Source: Bradyrhizobium frederickii (GTDB lineage Bacteria > Pseudomonadota > Alphaproteobacteria > Rhizobiales > Xanthobacteraceae). Taken from it: a stretch of DNA of 64,000 bases. Both the position numbers and the translations under genes were made by a program. Position 1 is the stretch's first letter, and every line of letters begins with the position of its first letter. Under the pieces are notes generated by a model. The model worked only from the letters and a program-made list of their open reading frames with translations, ran no database searches and had not been told where the DNA came from. Location of the stretch: assembly GCF_004570865.1 (NCBI RefSeq), contig NZ_SPQS01000015.1:122728-186727 (forward strand), written 5' to 3'. Of the stretch, positions 52,620 to 60,229 are shown in pieces.

Positions 52620-52769
52620 ATGAATTTGCAATATGCATGCTTGCGCGTCGTGCTGCGCTCGGCGCAGGCCGCGGAGACGCCTGCCCCGGAGCCGCCGAAA
52701 GCCGCCAACGACAACCAGATCATCTGGCCGTTCGTGCCGTTTCCCGCCGGCTGGTACGCCTCGGGCTGA
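52620..52769 (+). CDS. Small hypothetical protein, 49 aa
   Basis: MNLQYACLRVVLRSAQAAET then PAPEPPKAANDNQIIWPFVP and FPAGWYASG. The tail AANDNQxxWPFxPFPxGWxAS resembles small rhizobial proteins, from memory. There is a possible short N-terminal membrane segment. No good Shine-Dalgarno is visible. Confidence 0.5.
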   Translation: MNLQYACLRVVLRSAQAAETPAPEPPKAANDNQIIWPFVPFPAGWYASG

Positions 52770-52940
52770 CCGGCCGGATCCGACAGAATTCGGTCTGAAA
52801 AGCGCAACGCCGCGCAAGCGGAATATCATCGCTTGGCGGCGTCCGTTTAGACGTTGGGCGCTGAAATCCCCAACACGGATATGTCTACGGCGACGCCGGG
52901 AAGGTTCGATGACGCTTTGGTCATTCCGACCGGCCTTCAC

Positions 52941-53315
52941 TCAGCCGCCGGCGCCTGATGCCGCCTGGCCATTGGCTTGTAGCGCGCCTTGCGCGGTGTA
53001 GGTCTGTCCCGCCTGACCGCCTTGGCTACCTTGTGCGCTCGCGGAGGTCTGCACCTCGGTGGTGCCATCGGAATAGGTAATCGTCGTGGTGGTGAGGCCG
53101 TTGACGGTGATCGAGACCTCGCTGACGATGGTCTTGGCCGAGCCGCCGCCGCCCGATCCCGCGCTGCCACCCGCCGATTGCGAGGACGACGATTCCGTCG
53201 TCGCTGATGTCGAGGATGCCGCCGACGTCGAGGATGCCGTTGCAGCCTGCGTTGTGGCGGTCGATGGGGACGCCGCCACCGTCGCACTGGCCGATGCAAT
53301 CGCACTGATCGACAT
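52941..53315 (-). CDS. Ala/Ser/Thr-rich low-complexity protein
   Basis: A 124-aa protein. Residues 1-50 are almost entirely Ala, Ser and Thr (MSISAIASASATVAASPSTA...), then a Gly-rich turn and a short beta-like region (TIVSEVSITVNGLTTTTITY, SDGTTEVQTSAS) and a Gln/Gly-rich end. It has no signal peptide of standard type and no known domain; it could be exported by a type I or flagellar-type route, or be intracellular. ATG 53315 is preceded by GAGG. A Bradyrhizobium-type hypothetical. Confidence 0.6.
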   Translation of the reverse strand: MSISAIASASATVAASPSTATTQAATASSTSAASSTSATTESSSSQSAGGSAGSGGGGSAKTIVSEVSITVNGLTTTTITYSDGTTEVQTSASAQGSQGGQAGQTYTAQGALQANGQAASGAGG

Positions 53316-53561
53316 GAAGACCTCGCCTGAAGGGAATATTGGACGCCGCCGATTGCGCGCCCTCTCCTTCAACGCGGCGGGCGGGCGAAGCAGGCGCTGA
53401 ATCTGCATCCCCCAGGGCCGGATAGCCGAGCCGACGCAAAGGGCCGCACGGCCGGCACATGTTGCAAGGATGGATCCGGCGCCCGGACCATCCTTGGTCG
53501 CAAGCGGGTCGCGGGCGGGGCCAAAATCACGAGGAAAATGAAAGGGATTCAATCCCGGGAC

Positions 53562-53638
53562 TGGTCGGGGCAGCTGGATTCGAACCAACGACCTGCAGTA
53601 CCCAAAACTGCCGCGCTACCAGGCTGCGCTATACCCCG
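53562..53638 (-). tRNA. tRNA-Pro (anticodon TGG)
   Basis: On the minus strand the 77-nt cloverleaf begins CGGGGTATAGCGCAGCCTGG. The acceptor arms CGGGGTA/TGCCCCG pair (one T-G wobble), discriminator A, encoded CCA. Anticodon stem GCAGT/ACTGC with loop TTTGGGT gives anticodon TGG. T-arm GGTTCGAATCC. Confidence 0.96.
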
Positions 53639-53734
53639 AATGTCCGGCGAGCCCGTCGATACACGCTTCCAAAGGCGCCAGCAAGCTTACAAACTGGCGC
53701 CAGCAAGGCTGCCAATGCCCCTCGCCTGCCTGCC

Positions 53735-54220
53735 CTATTTGCTGCCGAACAGCGGATGACCGACGCGGTCGCCGACGCGGATGCCGTATTTCTGCACCGT
53801 TCCCGCCACCACCTCCAGCACGGCCCGGGCGGGCCCCTTCGAGGATATGATCTTGGTCGACAGCGGCTCGGTATTCTCGGCGATGCGCATGATGCGGCCG
53901 TTGGCGCCGATGAAGATCATGTCGAGCGAGACATAGGTGTTCTTCATCCACATCGACACCTCCTGCTCGGGGCTGAAGTCGAACAGCATGCCTTTGCCGT
54001 CCGCCAACTCCTTGCGGTACATCAGGCCGGTCTCTTTCTCTTCCGCGGTCGTGGCCATCTCCACCGAGAATACCTGCACGCCGTTCCTGGTGACGATCTC
54101 CAGCGGCTGGAAGCTGGCGGCGCCGGCGGGCGCGCTGGCGACGGCACAGCCGGCGGCGACGAGGATGGCTGCGAGCCAGCCCTGCAGAGCGGACCAGACA
54201 GCCTTTCGATCAAAATTCAT
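53735..54220 (-). CDS. DUF192 family secreted protein
   Basis: A 161-aa protein with an N-terminal hydrophobic signal (LQGWLAAILVAAGCAVASAP) followed by the DUF192 barrel: VEMATTAEEKETGLMYRKEL, GMLFDFSPEQEVSMWMKNTY, VSLDMIFIGANGRIMRIAEN and VLEVVAGTVQKYGIRVGDRV. The family is widespread and exported; its function is not established. I use ATG 54220; a GTG three codons upstream is an alternative. It lies next to tRNA-Pro, with the cold-shock gene upstream on the same strand. Confidence 0.88.
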   Translation of the reverse strand: MNFDRKAVWSALQGWLAAILVAAGCAVASAPAGAASFQPLEIVTRNGVQVFSVEMATTAEEKETGLMYRKELADGKGMLFDFSPEQEVSMWMKNTYVSLDMIFIGANGRIMRIAENTEPLSTKIISSKGPARAVLEVVAGTVQKYGIRVGDRVGHPLFGSK

Positions 54221-54358
54221 GGGAGACACTCAAGGCGTGGGACTAGAGCCAGTCCTTAAGCGGCGGTCGCCGGAAAAGCCAGAGGCGCGACGGCCTGCCA
54301 TCGCGCCGCTGCTCACGATTGCGGGACTTGGAAGCTCGAGTGCGAGCCTGATCGCGCT

Positions 54359-55021
54359 TTAGTGCGACTGCAATCCCGGCGATCCGGTCTCGGGATGGAT
54401 CTCGGCCGCCATCATGCCCTTGGAGCCAGGCCCGAAGCGGACCAGGACATACTGGCCGGGCCTGAGCTCGGTCATGCCGAAGCGGCGCAGTGTCTCCATG
54501 TGCACGAAGATGTCGGGCGTGCCCTCGCCGCAGGTCAGGAAGCCGAAGCCGCGCAGCCGGTTGAACCATTTGACCTGCGCCCGTTCCAGCCCGCTGGTCG
54601 GGGTGACCGTGACATGGGTGCGCGGCGGCAGCATCTGCGCCGGATGGATCGCGGTCGACTCGTCCATCGAGACCACGCGGAACGCCTGGTAACCCTTGGC
54701 GCGCTGGATGCACTCGACGACGATGCGGGCGCCCTCATAGGCGGTCTGGAAGCCGTCGCGCCTCAGCACGGTGACGTGCAGGAGCACGTCAGGCCAGCCA
54801 TTGTCGGGAACGATGAAGCCGTAGCCTTTGGAGGCGTCGAACCATTTGATGACGCCGTGGACTTCGACGAGGTTGGCGCTGGCTTCACCCAACCCGCTGA
54901 AGGGATTGAGCCCGCTGTCGCGGCCGGCACCGCCGTGTTCGCCCGGCGTGATCCGCCCGGACGATACTCCCTGCCCGGGAACCCCGAGCTTCTTGGACTC
55001 AAATCCGTCCGACGACCCCAT
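54359..55021 (-). CDS. Double cold-shock-domain protein
   Basis: A 220-aa protein with two cold-shock domains. The first (residues ~50-120) has VIKWFDASKGYGFIVPDNG (RNP1 KGYGFI) and VLLHVTVL (RNP2). The second (~145-210) has VKWFNRLRGFGFLTCGEG and IFVHMETL. The N-terminal 45 residues are Gly/Ser-rich and probably flexible. By family it binds single-stranded RNA or DNA and may unwind RNA structure or antiterminate. Two-domain CSPs are usual in Alphaproteobacteria (CspC/D-type in Caulobacter). I chose ATG 55021; a GTG at 55057 would add 12 residues. Confidence 0.88.
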   Translation of the reverse strand: MGSSDGFESKKLGVPGQGVSSGRITPGEHGGAGRDSGLNPFSGLGEASANLVEVHGVIKWFDASKGYGFIVPDNGWPDVLLHVTVLRRDGFQTAYEGARIVVECIQRAKGYQAFRVVSMDESTAIHPAQMLPPRTHVTVTPTSGLERAQVKWFNRLRGFGFLTCGEGTPDIFVHMETLRRFGMTELRPGQYVLVRFGPGSKGMMAAEIHPETGSPGLQSH

Positions 55022-55220
55022 AACCCCGGACCCCACACTGCCATTGCAACCCGCCACATTGGCGGCGCTCGAATCACGCGTCTTAAGAGAATGTTCTCAA
55101 TTCGACGCGACGCGAATCTTTCGACTCAAAAGATAACACTCCCGGTTGCGAGGCATAGACAAAAAAGAGATTCGCCGGAACCTATGAACAGCTTGCACGG
55201 CCGCGAATCAAATTGATGCC

Positions 55221-55982
55221 TCAATTACCGACAAAGGGCCCGAGCGTTTCGCCGATGTCGTGATGGATGACGAGGTCGGCGATGTCGTCCTGCTCGGTCG
55301 GCTCGCGATTGATGATCACCAGACGAGCACCGGCGTTCTTCGCCATCATCGGAAAGCCCGCCGCCGGCCAGACCACAAGCGAGGAACCGATCGCGATGAA
55401 GAGGTCGCAGGCTTGCGACAGCGCGGTCGCGCGCTGCATTTCATCGTCGGGCATCATCTGGCCGAAGGAGATCGTGGCGGTCTTCACCGGCTCATCGCAG
55501 CCGGTGCAATTGGGTGCGGCGCCCGCCGCGTCGAAACGACGCTTCACCCAGTCGAGCGGATAAGCCTGTCCGCATCCGATGCATCGCGCATAAGTAGTAT
55601 TGCCGTGAAGTTCAACCACGTGCTCGCCGGCGAAGCCGGAGGCCTGGTGCAAATTGTCGATGTTCTGGGTGATGACGGCGGGAACCTTGCCGGCGCGATA
55701 GAGCGAGGCCAGCGCGCGATGGCCACGGCCGGGCTTGGCCGCCGCAAACACCTCTTCCATCGCGAAACGGCGACGCCAGGATTCGTCGCGAGCAGACTGA
55801 CTTGCGACGAATTCGCCGAAGTCGATCGGACGGTAGCGCGTCCAAATTCCGCCCGGCGAGCGGAAGTCGGGAATGCCGCATTCGGTCGAAATGCCGGCAC
55901 CGGTGAACGGCACGATCACCTTTGCCTCGGCGATCATGTCGCCAAGCCGCTCAACGCCGCTCCGAAGATCCGATGCAATCAA
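55221..55982 (-). CDS. NAD-dependent protein deacylase (Sir2/CobB family)
   Basis: A 253-aa sirtuin. Key residues are visible: the NAD-binding GAGISTECGIPDFRSPGG, QNIDNLHQASG, the catalytic histidine in VVELHGNTTYARC, and the zinc pair CIGCG...CTGCD, then SFGQMMP and GSSLVVWPAAGF. It should remove acetyl or acyl groups from protein lysines using NAD. No Ala-x-x-Tyr-x-x-Arg desuccinylase pattern is obvious in the first helices (the usual region reads ..FAMEEVF..), so it is more likely a deacetylase. The start is TTG 55982 with GGGAGG 7-8 nt upstream. Confidence 0.92.
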   Translation of the reverse strand: MIASDLRSGVERLGDMIAEAKVIVPFTGAGISTECGIPDFRSPGGIWTRYRPIDFGEFVASQSARDESWRRRFAMEEVFAAAKPGRGHRALASLYRAGKVPAVITQNIDNLHQASGFAGEHVVELHGNTTYARCIGCGQAYPLDWVKRRFDAAGAAPNCTGCDEPVKTATISFGQMMPDDEMQRATALSQACDLFIAIGSSLVVWPAAGFPMMAKNAGARLVIINREPTEQDDIADLVIHHDIGETLGPFVGN

Positions 55983-56220
55983 TCACGGCCTCCCGATTCG
56001 CTTTGCCCTGGCAGCTACGTGCGCAAGCGGCAAGATTGTTGACGCTCTTATCAAGCGCTAACGCGATGCGCTCGGCAATTTCTTCCGGCCTTCGCATATC
56101 ACAATCCTGCAATGCCTCCTCCCCATTGACGCCCCATTCGGAAGCCTCAATGGATGTGTGAATGCGACTCAAGTTGATGCGGCGGCAGTGCTTGAGTTCA
56201 GTAAACCCGAGGGGATGGCC

Positions 56221-56385
56221 ATGACCGAAGACGAAGAACGCAAAGCCCGTGAGCGCGACGAGATCGCCGCCCGTGTCGCCGCCTTCCGTGCCACGCAGGA
56301 AAAATTCAAGCGCGAGCGTGAGGAGTATTTCGTGTCGACGCTGGAGAATGCCCGCAAGGTCGAGCGGCCCTCGCTTTGGCCGTAA
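56221..56385 (+). CDS. Small hypothetical protein, 54 aa
   Basis: Starts MTEDEERKARERDEIAARVA, a charged helix throughout (FRATQEKFKREREEYFVSTL), ending ENARKVERPSLWP. I choose ATG 56221 because GAGGGG sits 6 nt ahead of it, while the same motif abuts the ATG at 56215 too closely. A perfect terminator lies 26 bp after the stop. A conserved Bradyrhizobium-type small protein; role unknown. Confidence 0.7.
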   Translation: MTEDEERKARERDEIAARVAAFRATQEKFKREREEYFVSTLENARKVERPSLWP

Positions 56386-56410
56386 CACGGCTCCGATCGA
56401 TGCGCATGAA

Positions 56411-56439
56411 AAAAGCCCGGAGCATCGCTCCGGGCTTTT
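56411..56439. terminator. Bidirectional Rho-independent terminator
   Basis: Perfect 13-bp stem AAAAGCCCGGAGC/GCTCCGGGCTTTT with a 3-nt loop, between convergent genes ending at 56385 (+) and 56453 (-). It has T-runs on both sides. Confidence 0.93.
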
Positions 56440-56452
56440 CGCGTATCAGCTG

Positions 56453-56743
56453 TTACCAATGGCGCCAGTGGTGATGGTGCCGGTAGTACGGTCCGCCGCC
56501 GTAATAGGCGTAGGGACCAGGCCCGTAATAATAGGCGGGGCCGTCATAATAGCCGTAGCGAGGGCCGTAATAGCCGTACGGGTGGGATGCTGCGACTGCG
56601 CCCGCGGTGATCGCACCTGCGGCGAGGCCGAATGCGAGGCCCGGGCCGATGCCGCGCCCGCGTGCCTCGGCAGGCGCAGGGGCTGCAACCGCGGTCACGC
56701 CGACGGCTGCGACGGTGGCCAGAACTGCCAATGTCTTCTTCAT
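56453..56743 (-). CDS. Secreted Gly/Tyr-rich protein
   Basis: A 96-aa protein. The signal peptide (MKKTLAVLATVAAVGVTAVA, cleaved near AEA-RG) is followed by a short glycine-zipper-like region (GLAFGLAAGAITAGAVAASH) and a tail of Tyr-Gly-Pro repeats (YGYYGPRYGYYDGPAYYYGP) ending in a His/Trp cluster. Such proteins are common in rhizobia and probably belong to the envelope. No enzymatic features. The minus-strand side of the 56411 terminator serves this gene. Confidence 0.82.
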   Translation of the reverse strand: MKKTLAVLATVAAVGVTAVAAPAPAEARGRGIGPGLAFGLAAGAITAGAVAASHPYGYYGPRYGYYDGPAYYYGPGPYAYYGGGPYYRHHHHWRHW

Positions 56744-56916
56744 GCTCTCCTCCTTCGCGGCTTGCCGGGATAACGACGGGCGCCTGCGATGGTTGCGCGC
56801 AGGTGCGGAACCGAGGCTGCAAAAATGCCGATGGCACTGGAACGAAATCGCCGGGCGCGCATTGTCTCATCAAGTGCGGGAGCCTCCGCCATCCGGGTTG
56901 AGGCAACAGCACGAAG

Positions 56917-56953
56917 ACCCCGTCGGCGTCTCCGCGATGCCGGCGGGGTTTTT
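56917..56953 (+). terminator. Orphan Rho-independent terminator
   Basis: Stem ACCCCGTCGGC / GCCGGCGGGGT (one T-G wobble) followed by TTTTT. There is no plus-strand gene immediately upstream, so it may end a small RNA starting between 56744 and 56916. Confidence 0.65.
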
Positions 56954-57023
56954 CAGTTTCACGGGAACAGATGGCAGCACACGGCAATGGCTGCCAGCGG
57001 GGCGGACGATCGAGGAGGAAGAT

Positions 57024-57254
57024 TTGCCGTTATCCGCTTTGCTGGCCCGTATCCGTAAATTGGTTCCCAGATCCGACGATCGGCATTACGACGAGATCGT
57101 GCGCAGCTTCGGTATCGGCGCGCTGCACCCGCCGCCGACCCCGATGAGCGACCGCGAGCTGGCGCGGGCCATCGCCGAGTTCCTGAAAGAGCAGCCATCG
57201 AGCGAATCCGTTGCGACCCTCGGCCGCCGCCTCGACCCCTCCTCTCCGGTCTGA
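57024..57254 (+). CDS. Small hypothetical protein, 76 aa
   Basis: I start at TTG 57024, since AGGAGG lies 6 nt upstream; it then reads (M)PLSALLARIRKLVPRSDDRH ... YDEIVRSFGIGALHPPPTPM ... SDRELARAIAEFLKEQPSSE. The in-frame ATG at 56937 lies inside the terminator hairpin at 56917-56953 and is less likely. A soluble helical protein of unknown function. Confidence 0.5.
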   Translation: MPLSALLARIRKLVPRSDDRHYDEIVRSFGIGALHPPPTPMSDRELARAIAEFLKEQPSSESVATLGRRLDPSSPV

Positions 57255-57335
57255 GCTGCTTTTTCGGCGGGAGCAAGGAACCAGGATTGCGCGCGGACGT
57301 TGTATCCTTCTTCACGCAGAGCGGAAGAGGCCGAC

Positions 57336-57455
57336 ATGCCCGCCTGGCTCGAAGTCTTGCTCAACCTGTCCGGCTATGCCGGCTTCCTGGCGCTCGCCTC
57401 GCGCGGCACCGGATGTCCGCAAGCGCCGGCCGACAATCGCAGCGACGAGCGCTAA
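57336..57455 (+). CDS. Micro-protein, 39 aa
   Basis: MPAWLEVLLNLSGYAGFLAL plus ASRGTGCPQAPADNRSDER: one hydrophobic helix and a short polar tail. It resembles small membrane-associated proteins seen in Bradyrhizobium (MPxWLExLxNLxGYxGF). GGAAGAGG lies about 7 nt ahead of the ATG. Confidence 0.6.
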   Translation: MPAWLEVLLNLSGYAGFLALASRGTGCPQAPADNRSDER

Positions 57456-57507
57456 TTGGGTACGCCACCCTTGATCTCGTGCGCCACTCTCATTGGCATG
57501 CGCCGCT

Positions 57508-57633
57508 TCAATTGGCATGCGCTGGCTGGCCCGCCGTGCGCACCAGCCGGTCGGCCTTGACCGCAACGCGCGTGTCCTCGACCTGCGGCCGCAGCGAAAA
57601 GCTGACGACCACGAATGCGAGACAGAACAGCAT
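57508..57633 (-). CDS. Possible small membrane protein, 41 aa (start uncertain)
   Basis: MLFCLAFVVVSFSLRPQVED then TRVAVKADRLVRTAGQPAHA N. One hydrophobic helix and a basic tail. The frame continues upstream (GRNYTYRRVAIVG) so the true start may be farther left on the minus strand, and no Shine-Dalgarno is visible. It may be a decayed fragment. Confidence 0.3.
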   Translation of the reverse strand: MLFCLAFVVVSFSLRPQVEDTRVAVKADRLVRTAGQPAHAN

Positions 57634-57990
57634 GCCGACGATGGCGACGCGCCGGTAGGTGTAGTTTCGCCCTGGTAAAAGGAAGGCTGCGAGAAAGAAA
57701 AAGGTGTCATGACAAAATTGCTTCTTGGCAAAGTCGTTTCTTGCTTGTCTTTGCCAGACACCTACGCCAAGCGGCGACAAGCGCAACGCGATTGGACTTT
57801 TAACCTAACCGAATAGGGTTATCGGCTTCCGCGCAATCGATCGTTAGGAATTTCGCGATCGCGAGTTGCCTTCCAGAATGCCAAGCGGAGTTACGACAGC
57901 GCTGCTAGCCGACCGGCTTTGTTCCAGCTTCGACTCCTTTTCGTTCTCAAGGAACGAATCGGAGTCGGAAAAATCAGCGCGAAGCGACTC
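57634..57990. other. Intergenic region with hairpin repeat
   Basis: 357 bp. The main structure is the hairpin at 57931-57967 (CGACTCC...GGAGTCG with an inner CGTTC/GAACG) followed by GAAAAATCAGCGCG. A related, degenerate copy sits at about 28069-28122, downstream of the DUF2171 terminator. No gene is seen. Confidence 0.5.
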
Positions 57991-58185
57991 CTAACGATCG
58001 ATGAAAGCGCGCGACGCAACGTCTTCCGCCGCGAGACTCGTCGGCACGATCTTCGGCGGCAAGAACTCCGGCGGCAAGAACTTCGAGACGACCGCAAACA
58101 CGATGACGCTCTCGCGGCATGGCTCACATCGAAAGCTGTTGGCGGAAATCGCCGTCATCGGCTGGGCGCATCGCGGGCATGTCAT
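57991..58185 (-). CDS. Small zinc-ribbon protein, 64 aa
   Basis: MTCPRCAQPMTAISANSFRC then EPCRESVIVFAVVSKFLPPE. The pair CPRC...CEPC (CxxC, 13 residues, CxxC) is a zinc ribbon like the small Bradyrhizobium family beginning MSCPKCGRPM. The C-terminal half is Pro/Leu-rich and less conserved in look. A nucleic-acid or protein-binding adaptor is likely by analogy. The codons encoding FLPPEFLPP are a short tandem duplication. Confidence 0.65.
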   Translation of the reverse strand: MTCPRCAQPMTAISANSFRCEPCRESVIVFAVVSKFLPPEFLPPKIVPTSLAAEDVASRAFIDR

Positions 58186-58261
58186 GCAGGCCGAACGCTG
58201 ACGGCACAGGTTCGTTCCTGCGCCTTCGTTCCCCCCTGCTCGTTCTGCCCGCCGGCGCGGA

Positions 58262-58399
58262 TCAGGCCGCTCGCTTCGCTTTGCTCTTTTCCGAGAAGCA
58301 TTCCAGGATCTGAATGCGGAGCTCTTCTGCGGCCGGCCCCTCGAGCCTCCTGAGCTCGTTCCAGAGCCTGATCACTTCGCGCTGCTTTTCGACGGTCAT
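58262..58399 (-). CDS. Micro-protein, 45 aa
   Basis: MTVEKQREVIRLWNELRRLE plus GPAAEELRIQILECFSEKSK and AKRAA. It has an ideal Shine-Dalgarno (GGAGG at 58406-58410, 6 nt ahead). It is an amphipathic helical micro-protein of unknown function. Confidence 0.65.
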   Translation of the reverse strand: MTVEKQREVIRLWNELRRLEGPAAEELRIQILECFSEKSKAKRAA

Positions 58400-58540
58400 G
58401 AGTCACCTCCTAGCGGTCGATCTAAGGGAGGTCATTAGAACAAATAGAGAACAAAAAGTCTAGCCCTTTGCGCGATTGCGCGATTTCCCCCGCCATGTGG
58501 CTTTGAACCTTTTCGGCGCAGCGCGGACCCATGGGAGCTG

Positions 58541-58669
58541 GGGATTTCAGCGCCCAATCATATGGCAGCGCCGCGGTGAACGAACATATTCCGTCACCGC
58601 GGCGCTGTTGCTTTTTGGATTTTCAACTTTAAGTTTGAGCTACGGCTGACGGCCAGGCGCTGAAATCCC
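58541..58669. repeat. Inverted repeats with nested hairpin
   Basis: The left arm GGGATTTCAGCGCC (58541-58554) and right arm GGCGCTGAAATCCC (58656-58669) are exact inverses. A 19-bp version of the same sequence (TTGGGCGCTGAAATCCCCA) occurs at 52853-52871 and, inverted, at 58539-58557. Confidence 0.8.
58567..58616 (+). terminator. Strong orphan terminator-like hairpin
   Basis: Stem AGCGCCGCGGTGA (58567-58579) / TCACCGCGGCGCT (58594-58606), 14-nt loop, followed by GTTGCTTTTT. There is no known gene upstream on the plus strand. Confidence 0.65.
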
Positions 58670-58689
58670 AACGTCGTCAGCCGGAAGAG

Positions 58690-58716
58690 CCCCGTGCGAA
58701 AGCGCGGGGTTTCTTC
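58690..58716 (+). terminator. Orphan Rho-independent terminator
   Basis: Stem CCCCGTGC/GCGCGGGG with a GAAA tetraloop and TTTCTTCT tail, 20 nt after the TGAAATCCC motif of the repeat at 58656. It may end a small RNA. Confidence 0.7.
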
Positions 58717-58876
58717 TGTCGTCGCACCCGGACGGGCCGACCCGCGCTCTCTGTGGCCTTGTTCTGATCGTCGTGGTGATGTTCGGCATTGCGGTCGCCG
58801 AGCACCACCTTTTCGTCAGCCCTTGATCGCTGCGTCGGCTTCCGAAAGAGCGCGCCGCAACGATGTCACCTGCGCC

Positions 58877-59173
58877 TTAGACGGCGTCCTTGGCCACCTT
58901 CAGCGGCGAGGCCTTGACCGACTTGCTCGCGGGCTTGGCCGCAAACTGCATCGGCTCCTTGGTGAAGGGATTGACGCCCATGCGGGCTTCGGTCGCCGGC
59001 TTGTTGACGACCGACATCTTCACGAAGCCGGGAATGACGAACTCGCCGGACTCGTTGAGCTCCTTGTAGCCGACGGTGGCCATGTATTCGATCACAGACT
59101 TCACGTCGTTCTTCGAGAGCTGCGTGCCCTCGGCAATTGCATCAATCAATTGGGTCTTCGTCATCTTCGCCAT
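58877..59173 (-). CDS. HU-family DNA-binding protein
   Basis: A 98-aa nucleoid protein. The HU/IHF fold is clear: MAKMTKTQLIDAIAEGTQLS, KNDVKSVIEYMATVGYKELN, SGEFVIPGFVKMSVVNKPAT and ARMGVNPFTKEPMQFAAKPA (the usual R-x-G-x-NP-x-T DNA-bending arm). A basic C-terminal tail (SKSVKASPLKVAKDAV) is extra. By family it bends DNA and compacts the nucleoid. I start at ATG 59173; the longer frame is not HU-like. It is a divergent, second-type HU rather than the main HupB, judged by the altered start. Confidence 0.92.
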   Translation of the reverse strand: MAKMTKTQLIDAIAEGTQLSKNDVKSVIEYMATVGYKELNESGEFVIPGFVKMSVVNKPATEARMGVNPFTKEPMQFAAKPASKSVKASPLKVAKDAV

Positions 59174-59525
59174 GTCTGAATTCCTCTTGTGCGCGCGAGC
59201 AGCTTTTGCTGTGGACGCGGCTTGAAGCGCGGGGGGCGCGCTAGCTGATTTCATGCCTGAGGTCATGAAGTGACGGGGCTTAGAACCCATCGAGGCTGAA
59301 AACGCAAGCAGGGGTTCTGCGGGGTTCCCGACTTCCTGTGCAAGCTGCCGCAGAACCTGCCACTTTCCTTTTGAACCATTTTGGCGCTGGCGCGTCTTAT
59401 CATTGAAGTCCCCAAGCTTCACCCCACCAGAGAGCCCCGCTTCCCCCAGGCGGGGTTTTCGCTTTGCGTGCCTGGCAGAATGTCCCCGGCTGCTATAATG
59501 GCCTGAGGGTTCTCGCGGGGTGCTC
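59174..59525. other. Intergenic region with orphan terminator
   Basis: 352 bp between the leftward HU gene and the rightward gene at 59526. Apart from the HU promoter, it contains TGAAGTCCCCAAGC (59404-59417) followed by the terminator at 59433-59460, a module like that at 58656-58716. No gene is seen. Confidence 0.5.
59433..59460 (+). terminator. Orphan Rho-independent terminator
   Basis: AGCCCCGC, TTCCCCCAG loop region, GCGGGG followed by TTTTC, with TGAAGTCCCC about 17 nt upstream. It precedes the gene at 59526, so it ends an unannotated transcript from 59.2-59.4 kb. Confidence 0.7.
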
Positions 59526-60017
59526 ATGAAGATCGCTATCGTCATCGCAGGTTTGATCGTCGTTGCTGCCGCGGCCCTCGTCGCGATCCAGCCGAGCTTC
59601 CTGAAGCCTGCATCCCTCGCCGTCGTGAAGAAGTCCGACATCTTCGGCTTCTCGCCCGGGATGACATTCGAGGAGACCAGCAAGCTCGTCAGTCAACGCC
59701 ATTATCTCTGCCGTCAGGGCCGCAACTCGTACACCCTCGAATGCGATATCAACGGCGCCAAGGTCACGGTTGACGGCGACGAGACCGACGCCAGGCACCC
59801 GATCTGGCGCGTCAATGCGACATTGAACAATCCGGGGCCGCAGGATGCTGCTGTCAAATCGATCTCCGACCAGTTCAACGCGCAGGCCATCAAGGACCGG
59901 CAGGGATGGACCTGGATCGTCGGCCGCGGGCTCAAGCTGAGCTATGACGGCCTCGCCTTGAACCTCGTGGACGAGGCCGCGGAGGCCCGGTTGCGCAAGG
60001 AGGAAGGAAAGCGCTGA
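59526..60017 (+). CDS. Membrane-anchored or secreted hypothetical protein, 163 aa
   Basis: MKIAIVIAGLIVVAAAALVA is a single N-terminal helix, followed by a soluble periplasmic domain (KSDIFGFSPGMTFEETSKLV, YTLECDINGAKVTVDGDETD, GWTWIVGRGLKLSYDGLALN). The pattern FGFSPGMTxEE resembles small exported domains of unknown function common in Bradyrhizobium. A GTG two codons upstream is an alternative start. The stop codon is immediately followed by the ~100-bp repeat copy 2, whose consensus begins at the stop. Confidence 0.7.
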   Translation: MKIAIVIAGLIVVAAAALVAIQPSFLKPASLAVVKKSDIFGFSPGMTFEETSKLVSQRHYLCRQGRNSYTLECDINGAKVTVDGDETDARHPIWRVNATLNNPGPQDAAVKSISDQFNAQAIKDRQGWTWIVGRGLKLSYDGLALNLVDEAAEARLRKEEGKR

Positions 60018-60116
60018 AGCATGATCCGGAACGGTGCGCGGCGGTTTTCCCAAAAGATCATCTTGAACAACAACCTGAAGCGCGATGGCGATTCATCCTC
60101 GGCGCAGCGCGCCTTA
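60016..60116. repeat. ~100-bp intergenic repeat (AAGCATGATCCGG family), copy 2
   Basis: Homologous to 29434-29535 and 60530-60633, with GAAGCATGATCCGG, GCGGTTTTCCCAAAAGATCA, AACAACAACCTGAAGCGCGA and GCGCGCCTTA at the end. It overlaps the last bases of the gene ending at 60017. Confidence 0.9.
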
Positions 60117-60229
60117 GAGCCTGACGTCATCCCGTCGTGAAACTTGTGGCTCGGCTCGCATTGTTGACACTTCAGTAACCCAACGAGGCCAAGCTCCATT
60201 CAGTCTCGTTGCGTTGGAGTATCCCCACA

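Larger units (their letters stand above)
58400..58876. other. Structured intergenic region
   Basis: 477 bp without a convincing gene but rich in structure: outer 14-bp inverted repeats at 58541-58554 and 58656-58669, an inner perfect 13-bp stem at 58567-58606 followed by CTTTTT, a further 9-bp stem (CGGCTGACG/CGTCAGCCG at about 58643-58683) and a GAAA-loop terminator at 58690-58716. A tiny hydrophobic frame at about 58745-58825 lacks a start codon. Confidence 0.55.

Noticed and set aside
58745..58825. Tiny hydrophobic frame ending VAEHHLFVSP
   Set aside because: No usable start codon or ribosome site before the hydrophobic stretch.
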